Source of the DNA: Fonsecaea monophora
Taxonomy: Eukaryota > Ascomycota > Eurotiomycetes > Chaetothyriales > Herpotrichiellaceae
NCBI RefSeq assembly: GCF_001642475.1
Contig: NW_019173958.1
Span: forward strand, 62,001 to 126,000
Direction of reading: 5' to 3'
Length of the DNA stretch: 64,000 bases
In this document: positions 36,566-47,270 of the stretch, one piece after another
Numbering within the stretch: position 1 is the stretch's first letter
Layout of the letters: every line of letters begins with the position of its first letter
Position numbers and translations under genes: made by a program
Notes under the pieces: model-generated
Seen by the model: the letters and a program-made list of their open reading frames with translations, nothing else
Told to the model about the DNA's origin: nothing
Database searches by the model: none

Positions 36566-37705
36566 TTATGAAAACGCCTTGGTGACGTGGTCGCACCAGT
36601 CAAACAGCTTCTGTGCCTCGCCGTCGTCCCTTTGCGCCTGGGCGATCAAGTCCGGGCGGACAGACCCCCTGCGGCCCCAGGGGATGATGTACCCGCCTTG
36701 GTCCTTCTCCAGGGTCAAATCGGGGGACAGACCGGCGTAGATCTCGGTGTAGGCGCCAAAGATGACCGGGTAGAGGAGCAGTTTGTGCAGGATCCAGAGG
36801 GCGAGTTTGGGCCATTGGTTGTTGGCGTGGCGTTGGAGGTCCGAGGCCAGGTTGCCCGGGTTGTAGGACTGGTTGGTAACTCACTTGTTAGTTTCTTGAT
36901 CGCGGATAAGATACAACACAATCCATGTAGTGGAAGCTGAGACTAACGGGGCGAAATAGGGGCCCAAAGAGGAACTCACGTTGTGCAAAACTCCATCCCG
37001 CGCACCGTATCGTTTGCCAAACTCGGTGCCGAAGAAATAATTGGCGGCCTTGCTCACTCCATACGTATACATGTTGGGGTGCGTGTCATCCAGTGTCTCT
37101 GCGCCGTCGGCACCTTTCTTCCACAGCATGCCATTTGTCGGACTCTGCAGAACCACGGCAAGACTGCCCGCCCAGCTAACCCTAACGGTCCCCTTAGGTT
37201 CGGCCTCTGCTGTTCGCCTCAGGATGGGGAGTAGGAGTTTTGTGAAGAGGAACGGGCCAAGGATGTTTGTTTGGTACGTCAGATCCATGCCTTGGGCGCC
37301 CTTGGAGCCCACCGGAGGGACCATGACGCCGGCATTGTTATCCAGCCAGTGCAGCTTGTCCTCACGAGACAGAAAGTCCTCGGCGCTGGCTTTGATAGTG
37401 CTCAAGTCGGACAGGTCTAGGAACAAATATTCGAGTTTGCCTTGAGACTTGGGGTGTTCTTGTTTAATCGAGTCGATGGCGGCTTGAGCCTTGGATTCTG
37501 TGCGCGCTGCGATGTAGACTTTGGCATTGTGCGAGTAGAGGATGCTGGCGACTTGATATCCAACCCCGGTATTGCTCCCTGTAATGAGGTAGACTTTGCC
37601 CGTTTGGTCGGGGAGGTTCTTCTCCGTCAGAGTTGGAGCGGGCAGTCTAAAGGACTGAGAGCATAGGGCGCGCAGTTTGTACATGTTTTCGGAGGTGATG
37701 TTCAC
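36566..37705 (-). CDS. Short-chain dehydrogenase (retinol dehydrogenase-like)
   Basis: Two exons, 37705-36980 and 36868-36566, with a 111-nt in-phase intron. They encode 342 residues. TGSNTGVG (cofactor loop) lies near residue 43, NNAG (as LDNNAGVM) near 123, and the catalytic YGVSKAAN near 215. The second exon supplies the C-terminal part, beginning SYNPGNLASDLQRH and containing IPWGRRGSVRPD, as in WW-domain oxidoreductase/retinol dehydrogenase-type SDRs. It likely oxidises or reduces a lipophilic alcohol or aldehyde using NADP(H). The donor is GTGAGT; reading through the intron gives a premature stop, so the spliced form is preferred. Confidence 0.92.
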
Positions 37706-38723
37706 AGGGCTCAGGGCTGCTTGGTATGGGTTGTCTTGTGCACAGAGAAATCAATCGCTTTTCTGACAAAGTATCTACTCAAAGTACCGAGTAGTTACGT
37801 GGATGTCTCGCCCCGGAGGTGGGTGAGGAGGACGAAGGCAAGAAATACGAGGTGTGGAAAGGGTGATTGGAATGTCCCTCACAGACAGTTCGAGGGATGC
37901 ACTTTGGACTTTTATATTTTGAATGGCTTTCTAGGCATGTGAGATGTGATCCTGGTCGAATGACGCCTCATATTATGTATTCTAGCGGGCTGGGTATGGA
38001 CATCGTCGGAGTTGAACCACATCAGGAGTTCGGCTCTGCAGCAAGTATTAGGAGAGACGGGGACCCATGTCTGCATTTGGTTTCGGGGTGGCTCCGCAGA
38101 CCAGGGTTTGTAGGGAATGCAGGACATTGAATGCGCAGGCACCGATGATCATGGTGTATATGTGCGCAGTAGTGGATCGAGAAATTGCCGCGGAGACAAA
38201 GCGTGTGAGGATGTCAGCGTGTAAGGGCGCTCGTACGAGTAGTCGCAGGGTGTGAAGGAGTAATACCGACTAGGATATCAAGCAAAGGAAAAAACTGGGA
38301 GCCAATCCAAGCAGACATGTCAGTATCATGCATTAGCGTTGAGCTTGATTTTAAGAGTTGGTGGCAAGACACGAGATGGGCGATCGCTGTTTTCAGTTAA
38401 AGGCGCCAATAGCGTTGCGGCGCGGCGGGTGGGTTCAAGGGGGCCTGAGGGGCTGGCCACGGTTGCTGCAAGCCCCCGGCGTTAAAACTGGGGGTACCTG
38501 GAGAAAGCACGGTCGTCTTCGGCTGAAAGCAGCGGATGAAGCTGATTTGCAGACGATGACTGGGTAGAAATTGAAATAGACCAAGATTTGCTCCTCTTCA
38601 AAAAGAAATACTGATGCCTAGATGCATGTCTTCGGTATGATGAGGGACATAATTTTGCATTACTAGTGCTATACATCTTCTAGACACGCGCTGCAAGAGG
38701 AGATAACACGGATCATGCTATGA
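37706..38723. other. Intergenic, no gene seen
   Basis: Upstream region of the SDR gene and 3' flank of the metallo-hydrolase gene. It contains an AAAGTACCGAGTAG word near 37781. Confidence 0.5.
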
Positions 38724-39875
38724 TCAGTCCAATGTGAACGTCTCCCCAATGTCTAAAACACCAATTTCTTCTCCCCATTTCAAGCCCACCTCCTCGGCAG
38801 CCATCTTCCAGTGCTTCACCGGGGTGCGGACATCTTCGTAATACTGAGACAAACCGCCACGGACAGTCCCCCAATGCATCCCAATTGACCTCCTGCTCTT
38901 CACGTCTTGGTGTATGCGAATAGAGTCCCATGAGTTGGCATGGACGTTAGACATAAAGTTCCTCGGCTCACATAGCCCAATTGGCAAGAGGGAAAGGTCG
39001 AATGGTCCCAATAGGTTGCCAATCTGCTTGAAAGCTGGACAGGCAGGCTGCGCGTCTTCTTCCTCTCGGGACATGTTCATGGAATGAATCGATCGATAGG
39101 CGGTATCTCCAGCAAAGTAAATCTTCTTGCCAGACCCTTGCAGGTCCTGGATGGCGTACGAACACCACAGGTCGTGGTTGGCGTCCAATAGACTGCGTCG
39201 TGAGAAGTGCTGTGTGGGTGTACATGTGATGCGAGCCTTGCCGACACCCTCGACGTCGATCTCGACCCCTTCCCACCAGTCCAGCTCGGTGATGGACGAG
39301 TGGTCGACTCCCATGGGTGTCAGCCAGCGTGAATTATGCAGGCCCACGAGAAAATGAACTTTTGATCTCCTTCTAGCCCAGATCGCCTTCAAAGTCTCGG
39401 CATCGGCGTGATCGTAATGGTTGTGGCTGATGATGACGAGGTCTATCTCGACGGCGTCAAGCAGCTCCTCCAACGTACACGGGGTGGGGGTATATCGCTT
39501 CGGTCCAAACCATGTAAAGGGCGACGTTCTCTCTGAAAAGACCGGGTCGCAGAGGATGTTGATGCCTCGTGGAGCAGACTCCTCCTTGAACGTCTGTAGC
39601 AAGAAACTGGCATGGCCGATCCACGTCACTTTTGGGCCCGGATGAGGAATGGCAAAGTCGACCTTCTGTACAGGGACCAGCTCGGAGCGGTCAGTGGGAA
39701 CTGGCACAAACGGTGGTCGATCTCGCCCAAAGCGAACTCGAACGATATTCCCCAGGCCGTGGTGGCTGGGGTTGAATGAGGGCCACGGGTTGTGGAAGGC
39801 GTGAGGCGGGTTGCCGACGTGATGGTCTTTTGGCTCGTCCGGGATTAGTGAAGGAAGTCTTGTGATTGAGACCAT
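38724..39875 (-). CDS. NAPE-PLD-type metallo-beta-lactamase-fold hydrolase
   Basis: Single exon, 383 residues. Signature metal-binding sequence ISHNHYDHAD (HxHxDH), preceded by WIGHASFLLQ and ILCDPVFSERTSPF, the family hallmarks. FAGDTAYRS supplies a metal-bridging Asp and MHWGT the last His. This is the N-acyl-phosphatidylethanolamine phospholipase D group of the metallo-beta-lactamase superfamily, a zinc phosphodiesterase. In fungi its true substrate is often unknown; it may cleave N-acyl phospholipids. No signal peptide. It is divergent from the amidohydrolase gene, with 593 bp between starts. Confidence 0.92.
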   Translation of the reverse strand: MVSITRLPSLIPDEPKDHHVGNPPHAFHNPWPSFNPSHHGLGNIVRVRFGRDRPPFVPVPTDRSELVPVQKVDFAIPHPGPKVTWIGHASFLLQTFKEESAPRGINILCDPVFSERTSPFTWFGPKRYTPTPCTLEELLDAVEIDLVIISHNHYDHADAETLKAIWARRRSKVHFLVGLHNSRWLTPMGVDHSSITELDWWEGVEIDVEGVGKARITCTPTQHFSRRSLLDANHDLWCSYAIQDLQGSGKKIYFAGDTAYRSIHSMNMSREEEDAQPACPAFKQIGNLLGPFDLSLLPIGLCEPRNFMSNVHANSWDSIRIHQDVKSRRSIGMHWGTVRGGLSQYYEDVRTPVKHWKMAAEEVGLKWGEEIGVLDIGETFTLD

Positions 39876-40468
39876 CGTGAGCCTCTCGAGCCACTCAAGG
39901 CTATTGACTCAAATTTACAGACTATGAGTACTCTGTAGAGAGGTGATGTCGCTGGTCTGTCGGACTCGGATTCATCCGCATTTGCGCCACGGCGCAGTCT
40001 TGAATCATCACCCCTGCCGCGCATTCCACAGTCCCAAAACATCCATCCCTGCTGTGGCTGGCCATGTTTTTTGATTTCTTGACTGCACGGCGGACATCCG
40101 CCGACGCATCTTTTTGCAAGTCAACATGACTTGCCTCAGATACCCAAACGTTTCCCATCCTTCGATCCATGATTCGCGCAAAGCATGTGTCGGGAAGATG
40201 GCAAAGGGGTGACGAGTGAAGCCAGCTACTTGATCCGGCATCCTTCGCTTCTCTGACGACCCCGCGTCAAATTGCCATCGGCATCAATCAGTCCAGTTCC
40301 GACCTCATTGATTCATGCGCCGGTAGATAAATCATGGTAAGTCCCTCTGTGGAAATTTGAGCAGAGCCCTACTTTGCACTCTATTCTGAAGAAACACCCT
40401 CTGCCTGCGAATCCGAAATCAGATCCACCACCTCTCTCCCCACAGCACAGCGAGCAGCGACATCAATC
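39876..40468. promoter_or_regulatory. Shared divergent intergenic region
   Basis: 593 bp between the starts of the NAPE-PLD-like gene (minus) and the amidohydrolase gene (plus). It presumably carries both promoters. No specific binding site is recognised. Confidence 0.45.
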
Positions 40469-41455
40469 ATGGTCCCTCCACTGATCACTCTGGAGGAGCA
40501 TTTCTTCTCCAAAGCTGTCCTCACGGACTTTGCGGGCAACTACGCAGAACAGCTTAAACACGTCCCGTACCTGAAGGAGAAGCTCGCCGACTTGGGCGAT
40601 CTCCGTTTGAGCTCAATGGACGCCGGCCAGGTCTCGCTGCAGATCGTCTCCCATGCGCCTGGAGGCATGTCGGCGTCTCGATGCAAGGCGGCCAATGACC
40701 AGCTCGCCGAGTCAGTGAAGAAGCACTCCGACCGCTTTGCCGGCTTTGCGGTCCTCCCAATCTCGGAACCCGCAGCATGCGCCACCGAACTGACCCGGTG
40801 CGTCAAGGAGCTTGATTTCGTCGGCGCCCTGATCGACAACCACACCGCGGACGGCACCTACTTCGACGGAGAAGCCTACCTGCCCATGTTCCAAGCAGCC
40901 CAAGACCTCGACGTGCCCATCTACCTACATCCGACCTGGGCCACCCAGGAGGTGACGTCGCTGCTGTACACGGGGGACAACATCCCCAGCGAGGCGACGA
41001 CATCGCTCTCCTCGTCCGCGTTCGGGTGGCACTCGGACGTGGCGGTGCACGTGCTCCGGCTATTCGCGTCGGGCCTGTTCGACCGACTTCCCAAGCTCAA
41101 ACTGATAATCGGCCACATGGGCGAGATGTTGCCGTTCATGCTCGAGCGGGTCATGCAGCTCTCGCCGCGCTGGGGCCCGCGCCAGCGCTCCTTCAAGACC
41201 GTGTGGGACGAGAACATCTGGATCACCACCAGCGGCAACTGGAGCGTCAATCCCATGGCCTGCATCCTGCGCAACACCCAGCCAGACCGCGTCCTGTACA
41301 GCGTCGACTACCCGTTCGCGGCCAACGAGAACGGCCTGCAGTTCATGCGAGACCTGGAGGCCAGCGGCCTCGTCTCGTCCGAGCAATTGGAAATGATTGC
41401 ACACGGCAACGCCGAGGCGCTGTTGCGCGTCAAGCACAAGAAGCGTTGGGATTGA
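40469..41455 (+). CDS. Amidohydrolase-2 family decarboxylase (dihydroxybenzoate decarboxylase-like)
   Basis: Single exon, 328 residues, the normal family size. LEEHF near the N-terminus supplies the first metal ligand, IYLHPTW a His, LIIGHMGE the next His and Glu, and SVDYPF the catalytic Asp. This arrangement matches amidohydrolase-2 (PF04909) zinc/manganese decarboxylases that act on 2,3-dihydroxybenzoate or gamma-resorcylate. Exact substrate is inferred. GC content is high within the gene. A long poly-T tract follows the gene at 41547. Confidence 0.9.
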   Translation: MVPPLITLEEHFFSKAVLTDFAGNYAEQLKHVPYLKEKLADLGDLRLSSMDAGQVSLQIVSHAPGGMSASRCKAANDQLAESVKKHSDRFAGFAVLPISEPAACATELTRCVKELDFVGALIDNHTADGTYFDGEAYLPMFQAAQDLDVPIYLHPTWATQEVTSLLYTGDNIPSEATTSLSSSAFGWHSDVAVHVLRLFASGLFDRLPKLKLIIGHMGEMLPFMLERVMQLSPRWGPRQRSFKTVWDENIWITTSGNWSVNPMACILRNTQPDRVLYSVDYPFAANENGLQFMRDLEASGLVSSEQLEMIAHGNAEALLRVKHKKRWD

Positions 41456-41546
41456 GTGCGCGGTCGGACTGTATCCCGAGTATACTGAATGCTGGTACCT
41501 GGTTCATCCCAAGAGAAAAGGAGATCTTGGGATTGAGACTCCGTTC

Positions 41547-41572
41547 TTTTTTTTTTTTTTTTTTTTTTTTTT
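41547..41572 (+). repeat. 26-nt poly-T tract
   Basis: Uninterrupted run of T about 90 nt after the amidohydrolase stop, then CAG. It may be a simple slippage tract or the copied tail of a retroposed transcript on the minus strand. No target-site duplication was identified. Confidence 0.9.
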
Positions 41573-42223
41573 CAGATCACCTCTTACCACCACTCACTGT
41601 TTGCTTCATTTTGTAGCCCGGTGTGCCAGTTTGCCAGTCTCTTGCTGCTCCGTCGAATAATTCTGCGTCGTGTCGTGTCCCTGAGCTGTAACAGGTAGCA
41701 AGCAACCCGTCGGCAGGGCACAAATCAGACGAGGTCGTCAACATTGGGGAGTGGTATCTTGGAAAGAAGAAGGAAAGAAGGGATTGGGACGGTTTAAGGC
41801 GCGACACGGATAGGAACGAGCACCGAGAGCTTGTCTTCATCTGATTGATTGATCGACTGATCATCCGATAATCTGACAATCTGACAGGCTGACAGTGGTA
41901 CCATGTCACTGTAATTGGCAGGCTCAGCTTCCAGCATATCACCGTACCGTAGGATATGAATGAATGGGCAGGAAGGACCCTTTCACAACATCAGAACCGA
42001 GTACCCATACCATTATCGTTGTGCTCGCTAGACAATTTGTGCTCTGCCCAAATCCAATGCTTGCTTGTCCAATTGTGACGTTCACCAGATGCATGCATAT
42101 ATCACACAAGAACAGGACCGACAATCCCGCATATGCTATCCCATACCATACCAACTCCATCGCTTCATTACATCAAACTGCAAATAGGCAATGTCTCACA
42201 AATAACAAATCTCCATTCTTTCA
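41573..42223. other. Intergenic region with short direct repeats
   Basis: No gene seen. ATCTGACA-type repeats occur near 41868-41890. It carries the 3' flanks of the amidohydrolase and the single-pass membrane protein genes. Confidence 0.5.
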
Positions 42224-42982
42224 TCATCTCCTCGACACCTTCCTCATCGGTCTCCCTCCTCCTCCAAACTCCGCCGGGTCCACAGTCCTAAAGCCGCTTC
42301 TGCGATTGGATTTCCTCGGCGGCGACCGCTCTGGCGAATGCTCTTCAATGACTTCAACAATGTCCTCCTCGACGCTCGGATCAAAATGTTCTTCCACTAT
42401 CACCGTTTCTTCCCGCATTCTTTCTGGTCTGTGAGTGCTGGCGTGGCTCATGGGCTGACTGTGGCTTCTACTGCTTGGGCTGCTCCGGGACGGTCTTCTT
42501 CGATGATGACGGATGACTTCTTCTGCCACGACCGCACCGCCGCCTCCCCATCCGGAGAAGCGGAACAGGGAGAGAATGATATATAGTATAAGGATGAAGC
42601 CACCCACGGAGCCGAGGACAATGCCTACCAAAGCACCGGGGGCAGGACCGGAGTTGAGGCCTGCATAGGTTGTCGGGATTGCGAGGACGGCGCTCTGTCG
42701 TTTCTCGAGATGAGGTGAAGGTTGGATGAACACGGGTTGCACGAGATCCCGGCGGGACGGTTTTGAAGGGTCGGATGAGGTGAGGAGCGTGCGTTTCGAG
42801 AATTGTAGCACCTCCTTCAGGATGAGTGCGAAGAAGGAGGCAACGGAAGTTCTGGAAGTGGTAATGAGAGAGGACTTTGGGGAGGCTGCTGCTTCGAAGC
42901 TCGACGACACGGAGCGAGAAACCACGGCTCGTAGGTGTTGACTCGAGCCGCTGACGCTGCGGATGTAGGACGTCGGCGCCAT
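42224..42982 (-). CDS. Single-pass membrane protein with acidic/basic tail
   Basis: 252 residues, single exon as read. One strong transmembrane helix (GALVGIVLGSVGGFILILYIILSLF) from about residue 116, preceded by PTTYAGLNSGPAP. The cytosolic tail is His/Arg/Ser-rich, then acidic (VIVEEHFDPSVEEDIVEVIE), and ends FRTVDPAEFGGG and RKVSRR. I recognise this as a conserved fungal family of unknown function. The first 95 residues are low-complexity and may be leader sequence or the product of an unrecognised 5' exon; no internal ATG offers a shorter start. Confidence 0.75.
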   Translation of the reverse strand: MAPTSYIRSVSGSSQHLRAVVSRSVSSSFEAAASPKSSLITTSRTSVASFFALILKEVLQFSKRTLLTSSDPSKPSRRDLVQPVFIQPSPHLEKRQSAVLAIPTTYAGLNSGPAPGALVGIVLGSVGGFILILYIILSLFRFSGWGGGGAVVAEEVIRHHRRRPSRSSPSSRSHSQPMSHASTHRPERMREETVIVEEHFDPSVEEDIVEVIEEHSPERSPPRKSNRRSGFRTVDPAEFGGGGRPMRKVSRR

Positions 42983-43885
42983 TTATTGAGCCCCAACTCT
43001 CCTCCAAAGGGAGAATATGCCGTGGATTGTAAGGACACTCAATACAACCGCAACCGCCTCTCCTCCTCTTGTGTGGTCTGGTTTCTGCTTATTTTCTCTC
43101 TCTCTCTCTTCCTCTTGCCTCTCCGTGCGTGCCGCCCAATCTGCACGAAGACGTCTCAAGAGCTCGGCTGTGGAAGTGGAAATGGCTGTAGCTGCAGCTG
43201 AATGCGGGGCACCAATGGAGTTCTCGCAGGATAAGATAGAATCCGCACAACACACACAACTGCGGAAAAGAAGCTGCTGGGAAGTCTGGAACGAGCGACT
43301 GTGTGGAAGACGATGCGATGCAGCCAACGCAAGCAAAGAAAAAGCCACAGAGAAGTTGCTTGGTTGAGAAAAGAACGGGGGAGAAGAAAGTGCAGAGAGG
43401 TTGGGTTGCTTGGTGGTGCAATGTGCAGGTTATGTGCTTTGGCTACTCTTTTTCTAACATGACGGATAGATTGGAGATCCCAGCCACGTCTATCCACATG
43501 ATTATTAGGCCTTGGTGAACCTTGGAGCCACGCCCCGCTGCGGGCCGGAATGCCGCCCCCAAACTACCCTTGCACAAGTAATAAATTGTTATAACTACTG
43601 CATCACCAGACTCGGTCCCCCGACGTTAATCCGGGTGGTTGGTGTTTGACCATCCAGCTTCTCATCTGCCTCTAGCGAGCTAGTACTCGATGGCTTCTCC
43701 CTCTCCCTCTCGCTTCAACACTCATTTTACGTCTGCACCGCATCTTTGGGATTTCTAACACTCTGTATTGAGCAACTTGTATGTCTGTGACGCCCGCGAT
43801 CTCCAAAGGTGTTGCCTCATTGGCCCCTTGAGCTGTGAGTGCCTCTGGGACAAAATGCGTTGACCTAGAGTAATTACCCAGCAAC
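42983..43885. other. Intergenic, no gene seen
   Basis: Upstream of the single-pass membrane protein gene and 3' of the CorA-like gene. It is CT-rich around 43070-43110. Open frames here carry no family signal. Confidence 0.5.
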
Positions 43886-45927
43886 CTACATGACCAACTC
43901 GGGCTTCTCCTTTCTCTTCTCAGTCGTTGTAGCCGCCTCGCCATCATCAGCGCTCTCGTCGCTGGTCATCCGCCTGTCCTTTCGTCCCGTCCCCCGTCTC
44001 CGACGACTCCTCCGCTTCCCACGCTTTCTACCACCCTCACCACCATCACTGTCCGCAGCACTTGGTTCTCCGCCGCCACCTTCTTCCCACCCCAGCATCT
44101 TCTCGCGCAACCGTGCCTCTCTCCGCTCGTCCGCAGCCTTGACCTTGCCCTTCCACCGCCAGAAGAAGTAAATGATCAGCACCAGCGCCGTGAGCCCCAG
44201 GCTGACGAGCCAGAAGATCCAGATGTAGCCGCTCACGCGAGGCGGGGAGGTGGTCAGGTCGAAAAAGTTCATGGACACGATGGCCGCCACAAAGGTCGCA
44301 GGTAGGAAGACCATCTGCAGGAACGACATGGCTTTGTTGGAGTCGGCGTCCTCCCGGTTCGATTCGTTGTCGCGCAAGGAGATTTTACCTTTGATCTATT
44401 TCCCCCAACGCAGCACGTAGACACGTACGGGGGCATTAATTAGATACCCTCAAATAGAGGAAAGAATCAAAGTACGAGAATCGCTACTGAGGATTCGAGG
44501 GTTGTCCGCTTGCGCATTCGTAGACGATACGCGCAGCAGAATGGCCCAAAGAGAGGCAGGGAAAGCAATAACCAGGACCAGACTCGCTGGAAAGGGTGGT
44601 CCATGGGGGGATGGGAGAAAGACTTACAAAATCCAGAGCGTCCTTCGTCCTAGCCTGTAAGTATTCGCACGTTGACAGGTTATTGTCGATCAAATGTGAG
44701 ATATTCATCAACTTCTCCTCCATGTGCGGGTTCGTCTGGTGCACGTATGCCCTGTACGAAACGACGGTACCGTCATCCCTTCCAGCTCTGCTGTCCCATT
44801 CGCGAAGAAAGATCTTCTGCTCGAGAAATTCCATGGTCCCGAGCAGGAACTTTGCCAACGATTGCAGGAAGTCCAGGTCTCGGTACACGTACTGCAGCTG
44901 TGTGGTGATAGCGTCGAAGTGCTGGAGCGAGCCGATCTGGGCGTCGCGCGACAGGAACTCAAAGTGCCCGACCTCGACGCACAGCCGGTTCACCTCCCAG
45001 GCCGCGTGGTCGAAGAAGATATTCAGCAGGATCACCGGCACGTGCAACGGATGTAGGTACCACTGCTGCGACGCTTTCAGCAGCCGGCGCGACACGTCGC
45101 CCATTGCCCAGTCTGTGAGCCCGTCGAGGAGGCAACGGGTCTTGCCGTCGCGCAGAGAATGAGACATGGCAAAGGACCACAGGAAAGGGTCATCGCGGCG
45201 CGGATTGTACGTCGACTTGAGCGATCGCCGCGAGGCAGTGCGGCCTCCCTTTGTATCGGCCAGATATTTGGCTCGTCGGGCTGGACGGAGGACGAAGGGG
45301 AAATGGATCACCAATCCTGGGGAGCAATTCAATTCAGCTTGTTCTGGATGCGAAAATGCGGATCGTTCTACCAGCCTCCCCCAATATGCACATACCCATT
45401 CGGACTGCTCTGGGTGGCTCGACATCGAAACTCCACACCGTCTTGCGTTGAAAATTGCCTACTTCTCGCGCGTTCAGTCTCATCCAGGTGTATTCGCGGT
45501 TGAGATCCCATTGATGGACCAGCTCCTGTATGTCCGCGGGCACTAAGGGAAGGTAATTGATCTGTCGATCCCCCGGAGGCCCCAGGTCGTCGTGCTTGGC
45601 CGTCTGGTTACCCCCCAGCGCCGGCCGTGTGCACAAGAGACGAAGAGCCAGACGGCTCCCGCGTGGTATTGCAGGGTGATACGCCTCGAAGAGGTCCGGA
45701 GGTAGTCTTCGCGATACCGGATAATTACGATCCACAATCTGCGCGCCCCGGCTGGCGGTCTCCCATATGTCAATCGTCTTTGCTTCAAGTAGAGAGTAAC
45801 GATCCAACTTGTCTGGGTCCTTGTAGGCGGTGTCCTCGTCATCGATGGTCGCTAGGAGAGACACGTGGATAGGATCCACCACATACTCATCCACGCGATC
45901 GTGGGCGGGTTCTGTCGATTCACTCAT
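43886..45927 (-). CDS. CorA-like divalent cation channel family protein
   Basis: Three exons: 45927-45396, 45316-44628 and 44395-43886, giving 576 residues. Introns are 79 and 232 nt, with donors GTATGT and GTAAGT. Splicing restores RMGLVIHFPFVLRP and ARTKDALDFIKGKISLRDNESN. The large soluble N-terminal region is helical. The C-terminus has two transmembrane helices (FLQMVFLPATFVAAIVSMNFF and YIWIFWLVSLGLTALVLIIYFFW) at the CorA pore position; the usual GMN loop reads SMN. An unusual basic tail (KRRSRRRRGTGRKDRR) follows. It is likely a fungal CorA-like membrane protein; ion selectivity cannot be assigned with the altered motif. Confidence 0.88.
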
Positions 45928-47270
45928 CCTCGCAACTGGTCGGTGTCATGCAAACTGGGGAAGAAAACTGGAATGTAAGCAGTTCGTAAAGCTCTCAGCT
46001 AAGAGAGGGTGTGTTTTCAGCAGCGTAGGGCCTCTTCAGCGGCAGGCCGTCGCTGCAGGGAATGGCCCCTTTCGACGGGAGTGACGGCGACATCGCCCTT
46101 ATTAGCATCCTGTCCAAAACCGAGTTGCACATTCGTGGGACGGTTCGCGCGCCTTCAGCTGGTCCAAAGCTGGCCTCGACGCAAGCCACAAACGAACCCC
46201 TGCACGGGCGACCAGCATGCAAAATGTCTGTTATCCTCAATCGTTCCAGCTTCGCACAATCGCCAAATGGGTGGACCAATCGTTGCGAGTGGAAGAGGTC
46301 CTCCCTTGAGGAGGTAAACGGCTTGTCGCATCCCATGCACGACCGTTGTTCTAGACCACATGTTCATGAACAACGTTTCTTGAGAAGGCAGGAAACTCCT
46401 GAAGCAGGCCGCAGGCGAAGAGGGAGAGTTTTGAGCTAGCGATGGATAGTGCCCAGCACCACAGTAGGTTTTGGATGGCATCACCGAAAGCTTGATCTGC
46501 AGTTGAAAAATCTTGCCGATCACACACGTCGGCTCCAAAAGGAAAGTGTTCACAAGAGGATCAATAAATTACCTCTTATCGATAGATTGATCGTAGGTTC
46601 TATTGCCGACGCGTGTTTTTGGTGTCGAACGCGGACAAGGCACGTACGTAGGTGATTAATTGGGAATTCACACACAGAGCTTCGGACCGATGAGGAGGAC
46701 GAGGACTCGGGAGACCTTACCAACTACCTCTCTTGTAGAAATTGGATGTAGTTCGAGAGGTCAAGTAGGAATGCGCTGTATGCAAGAGTTGTTCACAGGC
46801 GAATGCATTGTTCGATCGAATGTAAAAGTCATTTGCATCATCCATTTGAGGTTGGCAAGTCTTCAGAAAGCCTAGCTGCGAGTGGTACATATCTGAAATC
46901 CAAAGACACTCCAATACCGAGTGCACCCCACATCAAATACTCAATACACTGATCCCTCCGCGCCAACTGTCTGGTCGTTCGTTCAGTTGGTGCGATCCCG
47001 AAATCCAGAGGTCTGAAGACGTACCATGGCACCATCTTCTGAAGCTTAGATAGCTTAGATGGTGGCACAATTTCTGCGGGCGACCTTGACTTTGAAAGTT
47101 GAGATCTCCCATGAGACTGTGCACATTCGAGCGCGCGTCCGAGACCTGTCCATTTCCAAAAAATATTGGTGATCTGAGAATTATGTGCCTATATGAACTG
47201 ACCATATATTCGAACTCCAACCGCGAAACGCTAAAATGAGGGCCGATCCAAAATGTCTTTATCTTTATCT
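45928..47270. other. Intergenic, no gene seen
   Basis: 1.3 kb between the CorA-like gene start and the 3' end of the UstYa-like gene (both minus strand). Scattered short open frames only. Confidence 0.5.
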
